A stretch of DNA of 21,958 nucleotides from a virus, in IMG/VR virus record IMGVR_UViG_3300012920_000318, positions 1 to 21,958 of that record; one strand, given 5' to 3'. The position numbers and the translations under genes were made by a program. Position 1 is the first letter of the stretch. Each line of letters opens with the position of its first letter. The notes beneath the pieces are model-generated. The model ran no database searches and was not told where the DNA came from. It saw nothing but the letters and a program-made list of their open reading frames with translations. Positions 15,001-20,400 of this stretch are shown one piece after another.

Positions 15001-17459
15001 TGTTGCATGATTCTTCTGCCGTATTTTTTTGTTTCATGCAAGTCTTTTAAATTAGTAGATCCTGGTTGCGTGCCTGTAAAGCCTGGCAAATCTTCTGTAA
15101 TGCTTAACACATGATTGTTTAACTCTCCTAAAGTCAAAGTCTCTACAGCGTCATTCAATCCGTTTCTTTCTAAGTTATCTGGTACCTCATAATATCCATT
15201 TTTGTTTTTTGTTGAGTATGGTGCATAAGTTTCAAAAACAATTTTATCACCTATTGTTCTACTTTTAATAAACTGTACAAATTTGCTTTTGTCTTTTGTA
15301 ATAATTGTATAATCAGTGGTAGATGTTTTCTTAACATTGTTTACAAACACATCTATTTCCAAATCTGTTACATCAGATATGTTATCAAACGTTTTAAGTT
15401 TGAAAGTTTTAAGTTCATCTTTGACCACAATCACATCTATGACTCTTTGTTTTGTAAGAAGATTTTGTTTAGTCCAACCGTTTCTTAATTGTGTGGTAAC
15501 AGTGTTATTTACGGTGCTGTCAACACCTACTTCAACATCAATGATGTTTTGCTTATAGTATGCAGACTTTGTAAAAATAGTGTTCTTTTGAGCGTTTGTT
15601 ACATCCAAATATGTAACTTTGTCAGTGCTCAAAGTGTTGTTGAAAACAATATCTGCAACTGTGCCAAAGTTTTCATACTTAATTTTTATTCCATATTCTG
15701 TGTCATTGGTGCCTGTAGTAGATTGTGCAACTTCAAATAATGTAGTGCCTACAAATGATGATGCAGAATAAGTTGTAGTGTCAGTTAATGCAGTGCCTGA
15801 ACTATTGAACAGATCAAACAATGGAGCCTGTTGTACTTTAGTTTTTTGTTGGCACTCTACCCAAGACGTTCCGTTGAATCTATACTGTTTGCCTTTGCTA
15901 TTTGTACCTGCTTCAACAATTACTGTGTTTCCTTCTACAGGTTGTTCTGCCAAAGCAAGATCTAAATACACAACATCTGTGCTATCCACATTCACAAATG
16001 TCACTTCATAAATGTTACTTTTGACATCACCATCAGTGTCATTCTGGAATATTACTCTATCACCTTGTTTGAGTTCAACACCATCAATAAAATGTCCTAA
16101 ACTGCCATTAACAAAACTAAATGCATCAGATGTTGCAGTCTCAATAGCACGGACAGAACGTAACCCTACATTTCCATAATTGAATAATTGTATGTTGCCT
16201 TCAAATTGCACGATTGGTCTTTTGGCTCTCTGAGTTTGATCTAGATTGACTGTGTGCCCGTTATACGTTGCTGTGTTTGTGAGCACCGACTCATGAAACC
16301 ATCTGTTGGACCTTGACCATGCATTAAAGTCTTTTGAATTTCTGTTGATAGTAAAATAGTCTTTTTTGACAGGCACATCACTTCCTGCATCCCATGGATC
16401 TTGATCAAAGTTTTGTGTCCCGTCTTGGTCCCAAACTACAGTTGATGTTGCTTCTGAAAATTCTTCAGGTACTATCATCCTTGCAGTATCAACAAGTACA
16501 ATTTCATTGCCCACACCTTCAACATAATATTCTTTGTTTTTATATGCCGCTGGTATTGTGCCTGCAAATTTAATTTTAAGTCCATTTTCAAATACAACTG
16601 ATGCTTCGGTAGTGTAATCTTTTTTGCCTAATATTTCTGTAGTAATATCAACCGTCGTGAATCCATCCTCAAGATCTTCAATTAAAATATTTCCTTGCAT
16701 TGATGAGTGATTGCCGCAGGCATAAAAAAGTATGTCTGGCAGGTCACTGCTTACATCTGCTTTAGGCACTGTGAACGTAACTGTCCCTACATCTGCGCCA
16801 TTGTTGTCAACAAAATCATCTTCATATTGTAATGTTGATCCGTCTACTTTAGATGTTTTAATGTAAAAAGGATGTCCTTTTGCATTTACTTCAAATTTAT
16901 ATGTGTTGCCTCTGTATAAAGTTAGTGTTGGATTATCGCCTGTGTATCCACTAAAATTGTATGCTCCTGCGGCATTGTTCTTAACTTTTATTGTGCTTGT
17001 ACTTCCTGGTTTTGAAATATCAACCTGCACAACACTCGGCCCTGTTGGCACCCAATAGTAGTTTCTATAATTTACAAGTGCGTCAATGTCTACTGGCATA
17101 CCCCATGAATGACTTTGTTGATTGAAAAGTCTATCATGATTGCTTTTGTTTCCGCCAAGAAATTCTATTTGATTAACAAGATCATTATATGTGCCAAAGT
17201 ATTCAACTGTACCATCATCTTTGACATAGTTGACACTTGGTTCTAGTTGGTAGTTTTGTCTGTCACTATTAAGTTCTGTAAAATAAGTGTCAGTTGGTCT
17301 AAAACTAGGTCCTTTCTTAGATCCTACAAATCCACTTATTTTTTCTAGTTCACCTTTTTGTGTCCATTGATCTAACGTTGCATTTAAAAACTTTTTATTA
17401 CGTTCAGTTTGAAAAACTTCAGGTAACAGTTGAGTTGTAGTTCTCGAAACTGTTGGCAT
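3078..17459 (-). CDS. Giant multidomain baseplate/tail structural protein (4793 residues)
   Basis: One uninterrupted 14.4-kb frame starts two bases after the gp6 stop (TAA-TC-ATG). The N-terminus (MPTVSRTTTQLLPEVFQTER) is typical of a very large virion protein in marine T4-like phages. Modules in order are: conserved N-terminus, 1-150; cupredoxin-like domain, about 155-262; conserved structural region to about 2100, with CBM5/12-like units at about 1454 and 1712; seven FG-GAP repeats, 2151-2800; a mixed region to about 3450; a GSGY pair, 3494-3558; a third CBM-like unit near 3601; 'DGST..F' beta-modules at about 3800-4040; three modules of about 115 residues, 4165-4494; an INKERITYF / LMRGTLGTG block, about 4620-4680; and the C-terminus ending GKGIQGATGPEA...KLP. 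No signal peptide, transmembrane span or catalytic motif is seen. In T4, gp7 and other wedge genes follow gp6, so this may be a gp7-like wedge scaffold fused to adhesive modules. That role is inference; its structural nature is much firmer. Confidence 0.9.
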   Translation of the reverse strand: MPTVSRTTTQLLPEVFQTERNKKFLNATLDQWTQKGELEKISGFVGSKKGPSFRPTDTYFTELNSDRQNYQLEPSVNYVKDDGTVEYFGTYNDLVNQIEFLGGNKSNHDRLFNQQSHSWGMPVDIDALVNYRNYYWVPTGPSVVQVDISKPGSTSTIKVKNNAAGAYNFSGYTGDNPTLTLYRGNTYKFEVNAKGHPFYIKTSKVDGSTLQYEDDFVDNNGADVGTVTFTVPKADVSSDLPDILFYACGNHSSMQGNILIEDLEDGFTTVDITTEILGKKDYTTEASVVFENGLKIKFAGTIPAAYKNKEYYVEGVGNEIVLVDTARMIVPEEFSEATSTVVWDQDGTQNFDQDPWDAGSDVPVKKDYFTINRNSKDFNAWSRSNRWFHESVLTNTATYNGHTVNLDQTQRAKRPIVQFEGNIQLFNYGNVGLRSVRAIETATSDAFSFVNGSLGHFIDGVELKQGDRVIFQNDTDGDVKSNIYEVTFVNVDSTDVVYLDLALAEQPVEGNTVIVEAGTNSKGKQYRFNGTSWVECQQKTKVQQAPLFDLFNSSGTALTDTTTYSASSFVGTTLFEVAQSTTGTNDTEYGIKIKYENFGTVADIVFNNTLSTDKVTYLDVTNAQKNTIFTKSAYYKQNIIDVEVGVDSTVNNTVTTQLRNGWTKQNLLTKQRVIDVIVVKDELKTFKLKTFDNISDVTDLEIDVFVNNVKKTSTTDYTIITKDKSKFVQFIKSRTIGDKIVFETYAPYSTKNKNGYYEVPDNLERNGLNDAVETLTLGELNNHVLSITEDLPGFTGTQPGSTNLKDLHETKKYGRRIMQHSGSIPLATFLLTHPNANFYSATKFVSKEYAKFKQSFIKNIDNAPDGTVRDKVDAIIKLVSANKSEEFAFYHSDMIGWSENFTKLSYTVSDNSNKTYGLSAVFDKTTLSDNAVYVWVNDVQAVHGADYTFDKTSATITFTTDYSFTIGDKIEIREYADTDGSHIPPTPSKLGLYPAYKPSKYVDNTYRNQVNDSTAVEVIQGHDGSLTKAYGDIRDDLLLELEKRIYNNIKVTYDEKNLHDLYGRPGDFRFSPWTKSEWTEIESKLFLDWTGDNQIDYTSHNLFDAEDSFTWNYGQVGSRLTGQTLKGYWRGIYKDMYDTDRPHTHPWEMLGFAEKPTWWDSRYGSAPYTSGNDILWNDLEKGHINQGDRKGNYTKYTRRDLTDYLPVDSQGNLRPPNDFIVDRIIASQSEMKLDFKAGDNAPAETAWRRSSDWPFAQQIISALTSPARYFGTLWDTARIYQNPTGQYIYNETGTAVQPKDFVYYAGTYKDSDGVSQEYFATGYHVMIVEYLKGKNLDIKNNFTEPVGKLKLNLGYRLAGFSDKTNLKVIADSVSPGSTSNKVFIPEENYKIFLHQSTPVETSAYSGVIVQKTANGYKVIGYDPTQRSFKINEPIKSQASNNIAVGQSSEEFFEWQPNGFYVAGSIVKNGNAFYRVNTTFTAGDSFEETNLKEIGSALPLIGGIQVAKYTEFRTSVKLVPYGTEYKTRQEVANFIQGYEQYLKTQGFVFDGYSRDLNTNTDWTLSIKEFLFWSTQNWAVGTVISLSPASESITYENANGVVDTLINPYEGYLVSQQEGTSIPLQNINMNRQGNTTNLTTRPDEDGIYFAKFNIIQKEHVILFDNSTVFSDILYDPALGFRQERLKLTGFKTSDWNGDLFAPGFVFDEAKIEDWMSDKDYNVGDVVKYQAKFYVAKKRHAGKTKFNNLDWNLKDVAPQSALLPNFDYKSAQFEDFYNLDSDNFDEGQQTLARHLIGYQPRGYLEDLGMDESSQYKFYQGFIREKGTINSITKLLNAQFRASETNKYNVYEEWAFRTGGYGGRRTQEDIEFGLNKNSFGENPQLLKLLDGNTLTTDDPAVQITKNNLRIEPSNYVGTPFKNYDHSVHQGLNSHLSVFKFKNAGPINSEYVNVAKIDINELIGDVAASTYVVGTTIWVAKDLTNQWNLYRVTETGIKISRFDKYEDDGSTLLGEDQVRLTTDKPHGLAKDDLVLIRDVDASIDGIYQIPDLATMDSTVDAPNEFSVKLAEKLPEGDGSSMLKSGNLLKLVSLKLTDTSFINTSAPLRGWRKNDIVSVTNNYETDYTKRWVNYQNTLPYKEKITQYDINRQAFSEYGHSIAADATGRNVWVGAPGDQGGKLHLETRSDNGQFTSTFTINPSHVSNASTNLNGTYSFTSGSSSVTGNNTLFTEELKAGDRIITASSLKYTVQSIESDIAMTIEESATSTENSSATKKTEFDRYGHALALAHNNEDRLLVSAPFASGFVKVVTLDGGDFSSTLDFKVNTTVKIYNASSSLVGSGTVKSWNSSTYVLAIETDTILGTDYQVTGTSTDGSTEIVGFVASAETTLSGEGYAEILNKDASGTWAVVQTVTGNPPAANENFGSSVALSGDGNYAVFGVPGSESNKGRAEVYKYNSTTLLYDYFGSIQDAEALAGAKFGSSVAVDKTGQIFAVGAPFHSTLGTGATSNVGAVFVYANDNGKFVQIAKLLPSVQQADLEFGSSITMNTDATKIVVGAPGYNPTGAPDTGRVYYYKQSIESFTADGSTTSFSLSFSPIAEDQIGVFETAADSTTTWSTPGGGNADSNLETADTSVISADNSASGRSYSVDGSTSNITFSEAPKSNTVFDVYRYTQQQTIDSNAPSEYSRYGELVTMNPVTDVLAVSSKNASGNKNITFDKFKADGSTLLTETTFDFDTTRFIDPQSESGTARVYGMYGNYFALDQQLESNTVDAGDKFGTGLSVSNAGVFVGAPFDDTKAVNSGLMAEYNKGTSTTKGWEIISQQEDLVDPYALQQNYFFNVNSNKTVGFIDWIDPIKGKLPGPASSELKFISDHDPASYNNLVLEGTDADSINAQTAAAPTLDYNRAWGREHVGELWLNTKKLIYTWYEQGTLEYRNNNWGKLFPGATVDVFEWIESDVAPDTYNNNSANGVQGYSGIAINTRYYSTNTFIDAETQSLVTRYYYWVRDKVDVPNVPNRTLDALTVQKLIEDPIGNGYVYNAFIKNNAVSYVNVDPLLDNGNIVHHVEWSTVDDPSPKHDEWLIVKEGDTKSKPNTILKQKLIDSLVGRDKFGNNIPNTTFSNTQKYGVEDGQSMIQNRTIVLTAVIENINNVLIKQKIVSTKNLKNFLLKDEQPTAASNEYDIKVADITELNYLNKFNTPTLDTGTRVLVATDSDSNGYWAIYTYQSNNTFTRTFVQTFDTTQYWTYADWYASGYSKDTLINFKLSTENDVLPNDSKVDVGEIVKVNASFDGNFRLLEKIDTAKYKEIGLGSGTIQIKESAYSYKDNALGYDSDTFDQLNYDQQPITELQNILTGIFDDIYQDDLEEEYNKLWFYCLQQILAEQLYIDWAIKTSFLTVENDLKNLSTDPTYKPDQQEALLQYIDEVKPFHTKVRQYRVNYAKSDTFGSDVTDFDNASYWNTSTEQYDTPDVNNSAFDTRYTLNPSKIYKDNYKLSLLKILIADGGSGYTEAPIITISGGGGTGAKATAYVSNGAINKIIVTNGGSGYTTTPTLTLSGGGREDSTGIAAKLYPVIDNDKIRQINTTLQFNRVSGNNIIVNDTISEWKAETTYTGNNIRFGNDIYKVLQQFTSGKQFTDAVTLSDSSTTPTLTDYLEEWSAVDYIKAYYSTSAGMPGVQDSSTVLYGQLMSGLEYPGTKVLGPQFDTEATYDKAPYDAVPYDGQIIDEDGIATPSYELGLDKYVDGVGFTNSLAGTRPTDVVSEGNAFVDEYSSHAPEEVMPGSTFDTLDMKVFTNPSQGSPIMRTNSHIGDGSTTTFAIGQTPSDVDGVFVWVDGNLRRRIKNDSSTDYSIGANNTVVFTSAPASGQLITIQSFSISGSKISIKRNFTGDGTTAVFNLPIPFALADSTVNLSKTAFVTVNGVVTTATLSEGSDSASTDVTLSSAPASGSTIQITIFDGDAGEQTYSQVNTQTIKADGSTKTFALSQTPAEFGPLHNTVIVERNGERLNPPDTAYYQGDGSTFAFNVPTTINTATTPSGSDVEVYLNGSRQTFGVDWFFNSLGITADQSDDTADQNNVTADSASVTGTGVIFFNTRPNPGDGIAIVVKIGHDYLIEGSNLTLTSFGSENDEIRVTSFTNHDLLGIRTEIFKGSNLVDASLGTYQTLITKDPVTSSGTVIDTFSAETINSAQYFVVATDINDNIQVDQVTVTTDGNNVSSTNYGTVHATGTTDFVSYTSSITSGSVSLTATALDNVTKIKAHRMAVLSTDTNAESPLSSNQESFTKQYTSNGSTSQTIFELDTSIFRGAEIFVAVSDGTSVESSQITIGFNGSTPTINVYNAVGADGSASRNTFTVTHASSTLSLKIVNSTSTSVGVFGIVSKLGSSTATTNNVGIEFIASQTLDTSSVTLDTFDLTSSEFDGAYYQVLVESANDSTINDFEFATIHVAGKTANINHTQYGHVSDNQLATFDVSLSGTTVNLTATGASGGNTVYVYKLGFDTPVAQVDSNRGGFYTLSRTPTNTDYLWVTYNGDMQIAGTDYIIKNNKIHIPRTSYSNSDIIVVTSIDTTKTTEAIGYRVFKDMINRTHYKRIADSSNTKLAKALKITDSEMFVNDASILPAPDPDNNLPGVVFINKERITYFTRDLGENSLGQLMRGTLGTGALNNHPIGTEVVDAGTSQTVPGYSDTTTICSHIADGLTTAFALFDSDSTAFVPRSDGADVTVFVGGTKITSGFTFDGENATITFSTAPASGRKVEIVRKTGRVWVNQGTSTAGDGKGIQGATGPEATFLLNSPTKLP
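3420..3602 (-). other. INKERITYF/RGTLGTG module near the C-terminus of the giant protein
   Basis: Residues about 4620-4680 hold PGVVFINKERITYF, then LGQLMRGTLGTG, then HPIGTEVVDAG. This ordered set (…INxERITYF…L..L.RG..GT…H..G..V.D) recurs in structural proteins of marine T4-like phages and probably forms a compact beta-domain. Its function is not known to me. A final 'DG.TT.F' beta-module and a short Gly-rich tail follow. Confidence 0.6.
3978..4967 (-). repeat. Three tandem modules of about 115 residues in the giant protein
   Basis: Residues about 4165-4494 contain three diverged copies in a row. They are anchored by AQYFVVATD, GAEIFVAVSD and GAYYQVLVES, at roughly 4910, 4558 and 4213 on the DNA, so the spacing is about 345 bases. 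The copies share a leading D-x-F/L strand, then A-x-[YI]-x-V, an N-G or A-G turn, a Y-[GN]-x-V segment in two of the three copies, and a closing L-x-[AI]-x strand followed by a V-rich strand. The copies are too diverged to be recent DNA duplications. They look like beta-sandwich spacers or adhesive modules. Confidence 0.7.
6786..6980 (-). repeat. GGSGYT double repeat in the giant protein
   Basis: Residues 3494-3558 contain IADGGSGYTEAPIITISGGG and VTNGGSGYTTTPTLTLSGGG, joined by TGAKATAYVSNGAINKI. This GGSGYT..P.[IL]T[IL]SGGG unit is a widespread short beta-repeat in phage and marine bacterial surface proteins. It is probably a linker or stalk element. Confidence 0.75.
9060..11009 (-). repeat. 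Seven FG-GAP motifs: predicted integrin-alpha-like beta-propeller
   Basis: Seven motifs with the [FY]G..[ILV]....(D/N)......V.(G/S)(A/V)P pattern begin at residues 2151 (YGHSIAADATGRNVWVGAPG), 2277 (YGHALALAHNNEDRLLVSAP), 2419 (FGSSVALSGDGNYAVFGVPG), 2475 (FGSSVAVDKTGQIFAVGAPF), 2536 (FGSSITMNTDATKIVVGAPG), 2685 (YGELVTMNPVTDVLAVSSKN, degenerate) and 2773 (FGTGLSVSNAGVFVGAPFDD). Repeats 3 to 5 are spaced 56-61 residues apart, the usual blade length. The wider gaps hold insertions, including a 'DGSTTSF' beta-module between repeats 5 and 6. Seven is the blade number of the integrin-alpha propeller, so a complete propeller is a natural reading. Classical DxDxDG calcium loops are mostly lost. Confidence 0.85.
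16674..16997 (-). other. Cupredoxin-like domain with type 1 copper ligand pattern
   Basis: Residues about 155-262 of the giant protein form a beta-rich segment with YRGNTYKFEVNAKGHPFYIK early and ILFYACGNHSSMQGNILIED at the end. His196, Cys248, His251 and Met255 match the order and C-x2-H-x3-M spacing style of type 1 copper sites, in which one upstream His joins a C..H..M loop. Related YYYC.NHSGMGG segments occur in many marine phage virion proteins. The fold is likely; real copper binding is not shown by sequence alone. Confidence 0.7.
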
Positions 17460-17461
17460 GA

Positions 17462-20400
17462 TTAATACCCGCCGGAACTAGATGAACTTGAACTAGAACT
17501 TGAAGAACTTGATCCACCACTATATGACGTTGAAGAAGATGTTGTTGTGGTTGTAGTGCTAGTCCCTGAACTACCACCAGTTGTTGCTGACACTGTGTCA
17601 GCAGTTGTGGTAGCAGATGTTATCACTGTTCCACTTGCTTTTATGTTTCCTTGTGAGATGCTATTGATTATTTCTACATTGTCTACAGTGGCACCACTGA
17701 TGAATATTTCATCTGAGTTAGATTCAATTTGGAACAATGATCCAAAAGCAGTATCCTGTTTGTTAGGAACAATTACAATTGAACTTATTTGCGGAGCAAG
17801 TGAGTTATGAATGTAAGTTGAAAGTTCGGTGTAGAAAAATGAATCACCAAATGTCCAATTTTCAATAGCAAAGTAATTGTTAATTGCGTTTATTACCTGC
17901 GTCTTGATATCACTATCAGTTATTGTTAGGTCTTTATTTTTGATTACTTTAAATGTTGCTTGTAAGTTGTTGTCAGCATTTGGACCAAATAATAATTTAT
18001 ATTTGACAGGTCTATAAACAATTTCGTCTGATACATTCTTAAATTCACTCAATGTTGGATTGTAAGATGTTCTTAAGGATGCAGTTGTTGGAGCAGGTGG
18101 AATACTTCCCACTTGTCCATTGAATATCCAACTTCTATATTCTGTGTCATATGCAGTTGTGAGAATATGTAAATCAATTAGATTACTTACACTAGGATCA
18201 ATTCTTCTGTCATATCTTGCCGCGTGTTCATAATTGTAATTTAAGTTATCTCTTCCAAGTGATGCCTTATATGTGTCAGATACATTTATTAAAGATCCTT
18301 TTGTAGAGTCATATTGTTGTATTGTACCTGCGTTGAAAAAATGAAATAATTGTCCATTGCTATACTGTGTAAGATCTAAACCTGACCCACCACTTGATAA
18401 AACAAAGTCTGTGCTTGGCACAACATCAAAGTAATCTGATGCCTTTGTTGTATCTTTTTTGAAATACACATATTTTGAACTTGTATTTTTATTTGGATCA
18501 ACAACACTTGTAAAAAGATCAGGATTGTCTACTACACCATCATCATCTGTATCATTGAACGACACGGCTACTTCTCTGGTGTCATTAAATCCTGTTGAAA
18601 GCACTCTATTACCTACTATTGCAAAACTATAATCTTCTGCAAGTTGCACAGTAGAATCAGGCATAGTGTTAAACTTCAACACTTTAATTTGGTCTTGCAC
18701 TATTTTGCCAGTAGAAGCATCAAATATTTTTTGATCTTCATCATAAAAAAATCTGTTTTTTGTTGCAGACCTAAACACATAATTTGTATTTCTAACTTTT
18801 ATTGTGTACACATTGTTCGTTGCTGTAAATTGAAAAAGCCAACTTGCATCTTTATTTGCATCTGCCGTGCTACCTTGATCACCTAGGTTGAAAGCACTGT
18901 TTAATTTAATGTTTTCAGCATTTATAAACTGCCATGAACTGGTATCAACATTGTAAGTCAATCCAAATGTGTTGTAATTTTTAATTGCATCTATCAGTAA
19001 ACTTTCTACAGACGTTGGAATGACTGTTGCATAGGTTGGAATAATTTCTTTAATGATTGCATTGCTAGGCACTTTATCTGATAGTGTAATTGGTCCTTTG
19101 CCATCAGTAAAATTGCCTTTTCCATAATTAGATCCATCTAATTTAACTTCAACAACTTTAGTCCACAATACTGATTGAGAGCCTGCGTGACCTGCCTGTC
19201 CTGCCATCAATGTACCATTAGCCATAAAATGTTGTCCTGCAGGTGGCTCAAATTTAATCAAAGCACCAGGCTTGATGTATTTTAAATTTGTTGTAGTAAA
19301 ATTACCTACAGCAAGTGGTCCAGTCTCTTTGAAATAACCTGTATAAGTGTTTGTTGCTTCCGTGCTTAGATTCCAAGTGTAAGCAGTGCCTGTGTTTTGC
19401 CTTGTGTATGCATCATAATAAAAATCTCTTATTCCTACACTTTTAAGAAGGGGAGTAATGGTGTTGTTGATAATGCCTGTAATTTCAGATGTTGATGCAA
19501 AAGAAAAGGATGAAGTTGGCTCTGTCGTTTCTTTGTAAACCACACCTTCATCTGCAAAAATATTAGTAGAAGAATACGCTCCTGTTGGATCAATCAAATC
19601 GTAGTATCTTGAAATTCCAGATGCTGTTCTGTTGACTGCTTTTGTTTTTGCTATACCTTGAAACTGTGTTAGTGGCACTACTTGATAGTCTTCAGCAGTG
19701 GTCATTCTATTGTTGGCATAATAAGCCTGAGGTGCTTTAGTTTTGATATCTTCGTTTGATTCAGTTGCACTTGCATTGTCAACAGTTGTTACTAGATCCA
19801 TAGTCAAGGTAACTGTGTTCACTTGTCCTTTAGCATTTCTATATTCTAACGATGCAGTTATGCCACGCATGTCTCTTGGTCTGATTGTGAAAGTTTGATT
19901 GATAGAACTTCTATAGTATGTTCTAAATAATCCATTTGGATTTTCTCCAAACACACCATCCGCAAACACAAGGTCAATGGCGTCACCTGCTCTAGTGTTT
20001 ACACTGAATAATTTTCTAACTGATTCAGACAATGAATTATAAATCACGTTGTTTCCTGTTATTGCAGGAACCTTGGTCCATGCATTGTCTAATGTTCCAT
20101 TTTCTGTAAGATCATACAACCAAACATCTGAATTATTAATGTTGTTTTTATCCACTGAAACTATTGTGTTAGGTGATGGATCTGTAACTGTGAATTCTGA
20201 AAATCCTAATTCACCTTGTTTAAACATCATAAAAAATCCTGTGTTTTCTGATTGGTTGCCTTTTCCATCTGCTCTGTATAAAAATCCAAATCTATTGCCA
20301 GGAATAGGAGATTCTTCATAGATATAATCTTGATTTCTGAATGTTGAACTTACTAATTCAAAAGGCATTGGTTGTGAATTAACAGTTCTTGTAAATTTAA

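Noticed and set aside
3160-16011. Many plus-strand open frames of 60-150 codons opposite the giant gene
   Set aside because: All are embedded in one continuous, domain-rich minus-strand frame. Their composition is that of shadow translations, and none has a convincing start site or domain.
17465-17520. Serine-coding stretch as a DNA microsatellite
   Set aside because: The codons alternate irregularly between TCN and AGT, so there is no exact short-period DNA repeat.
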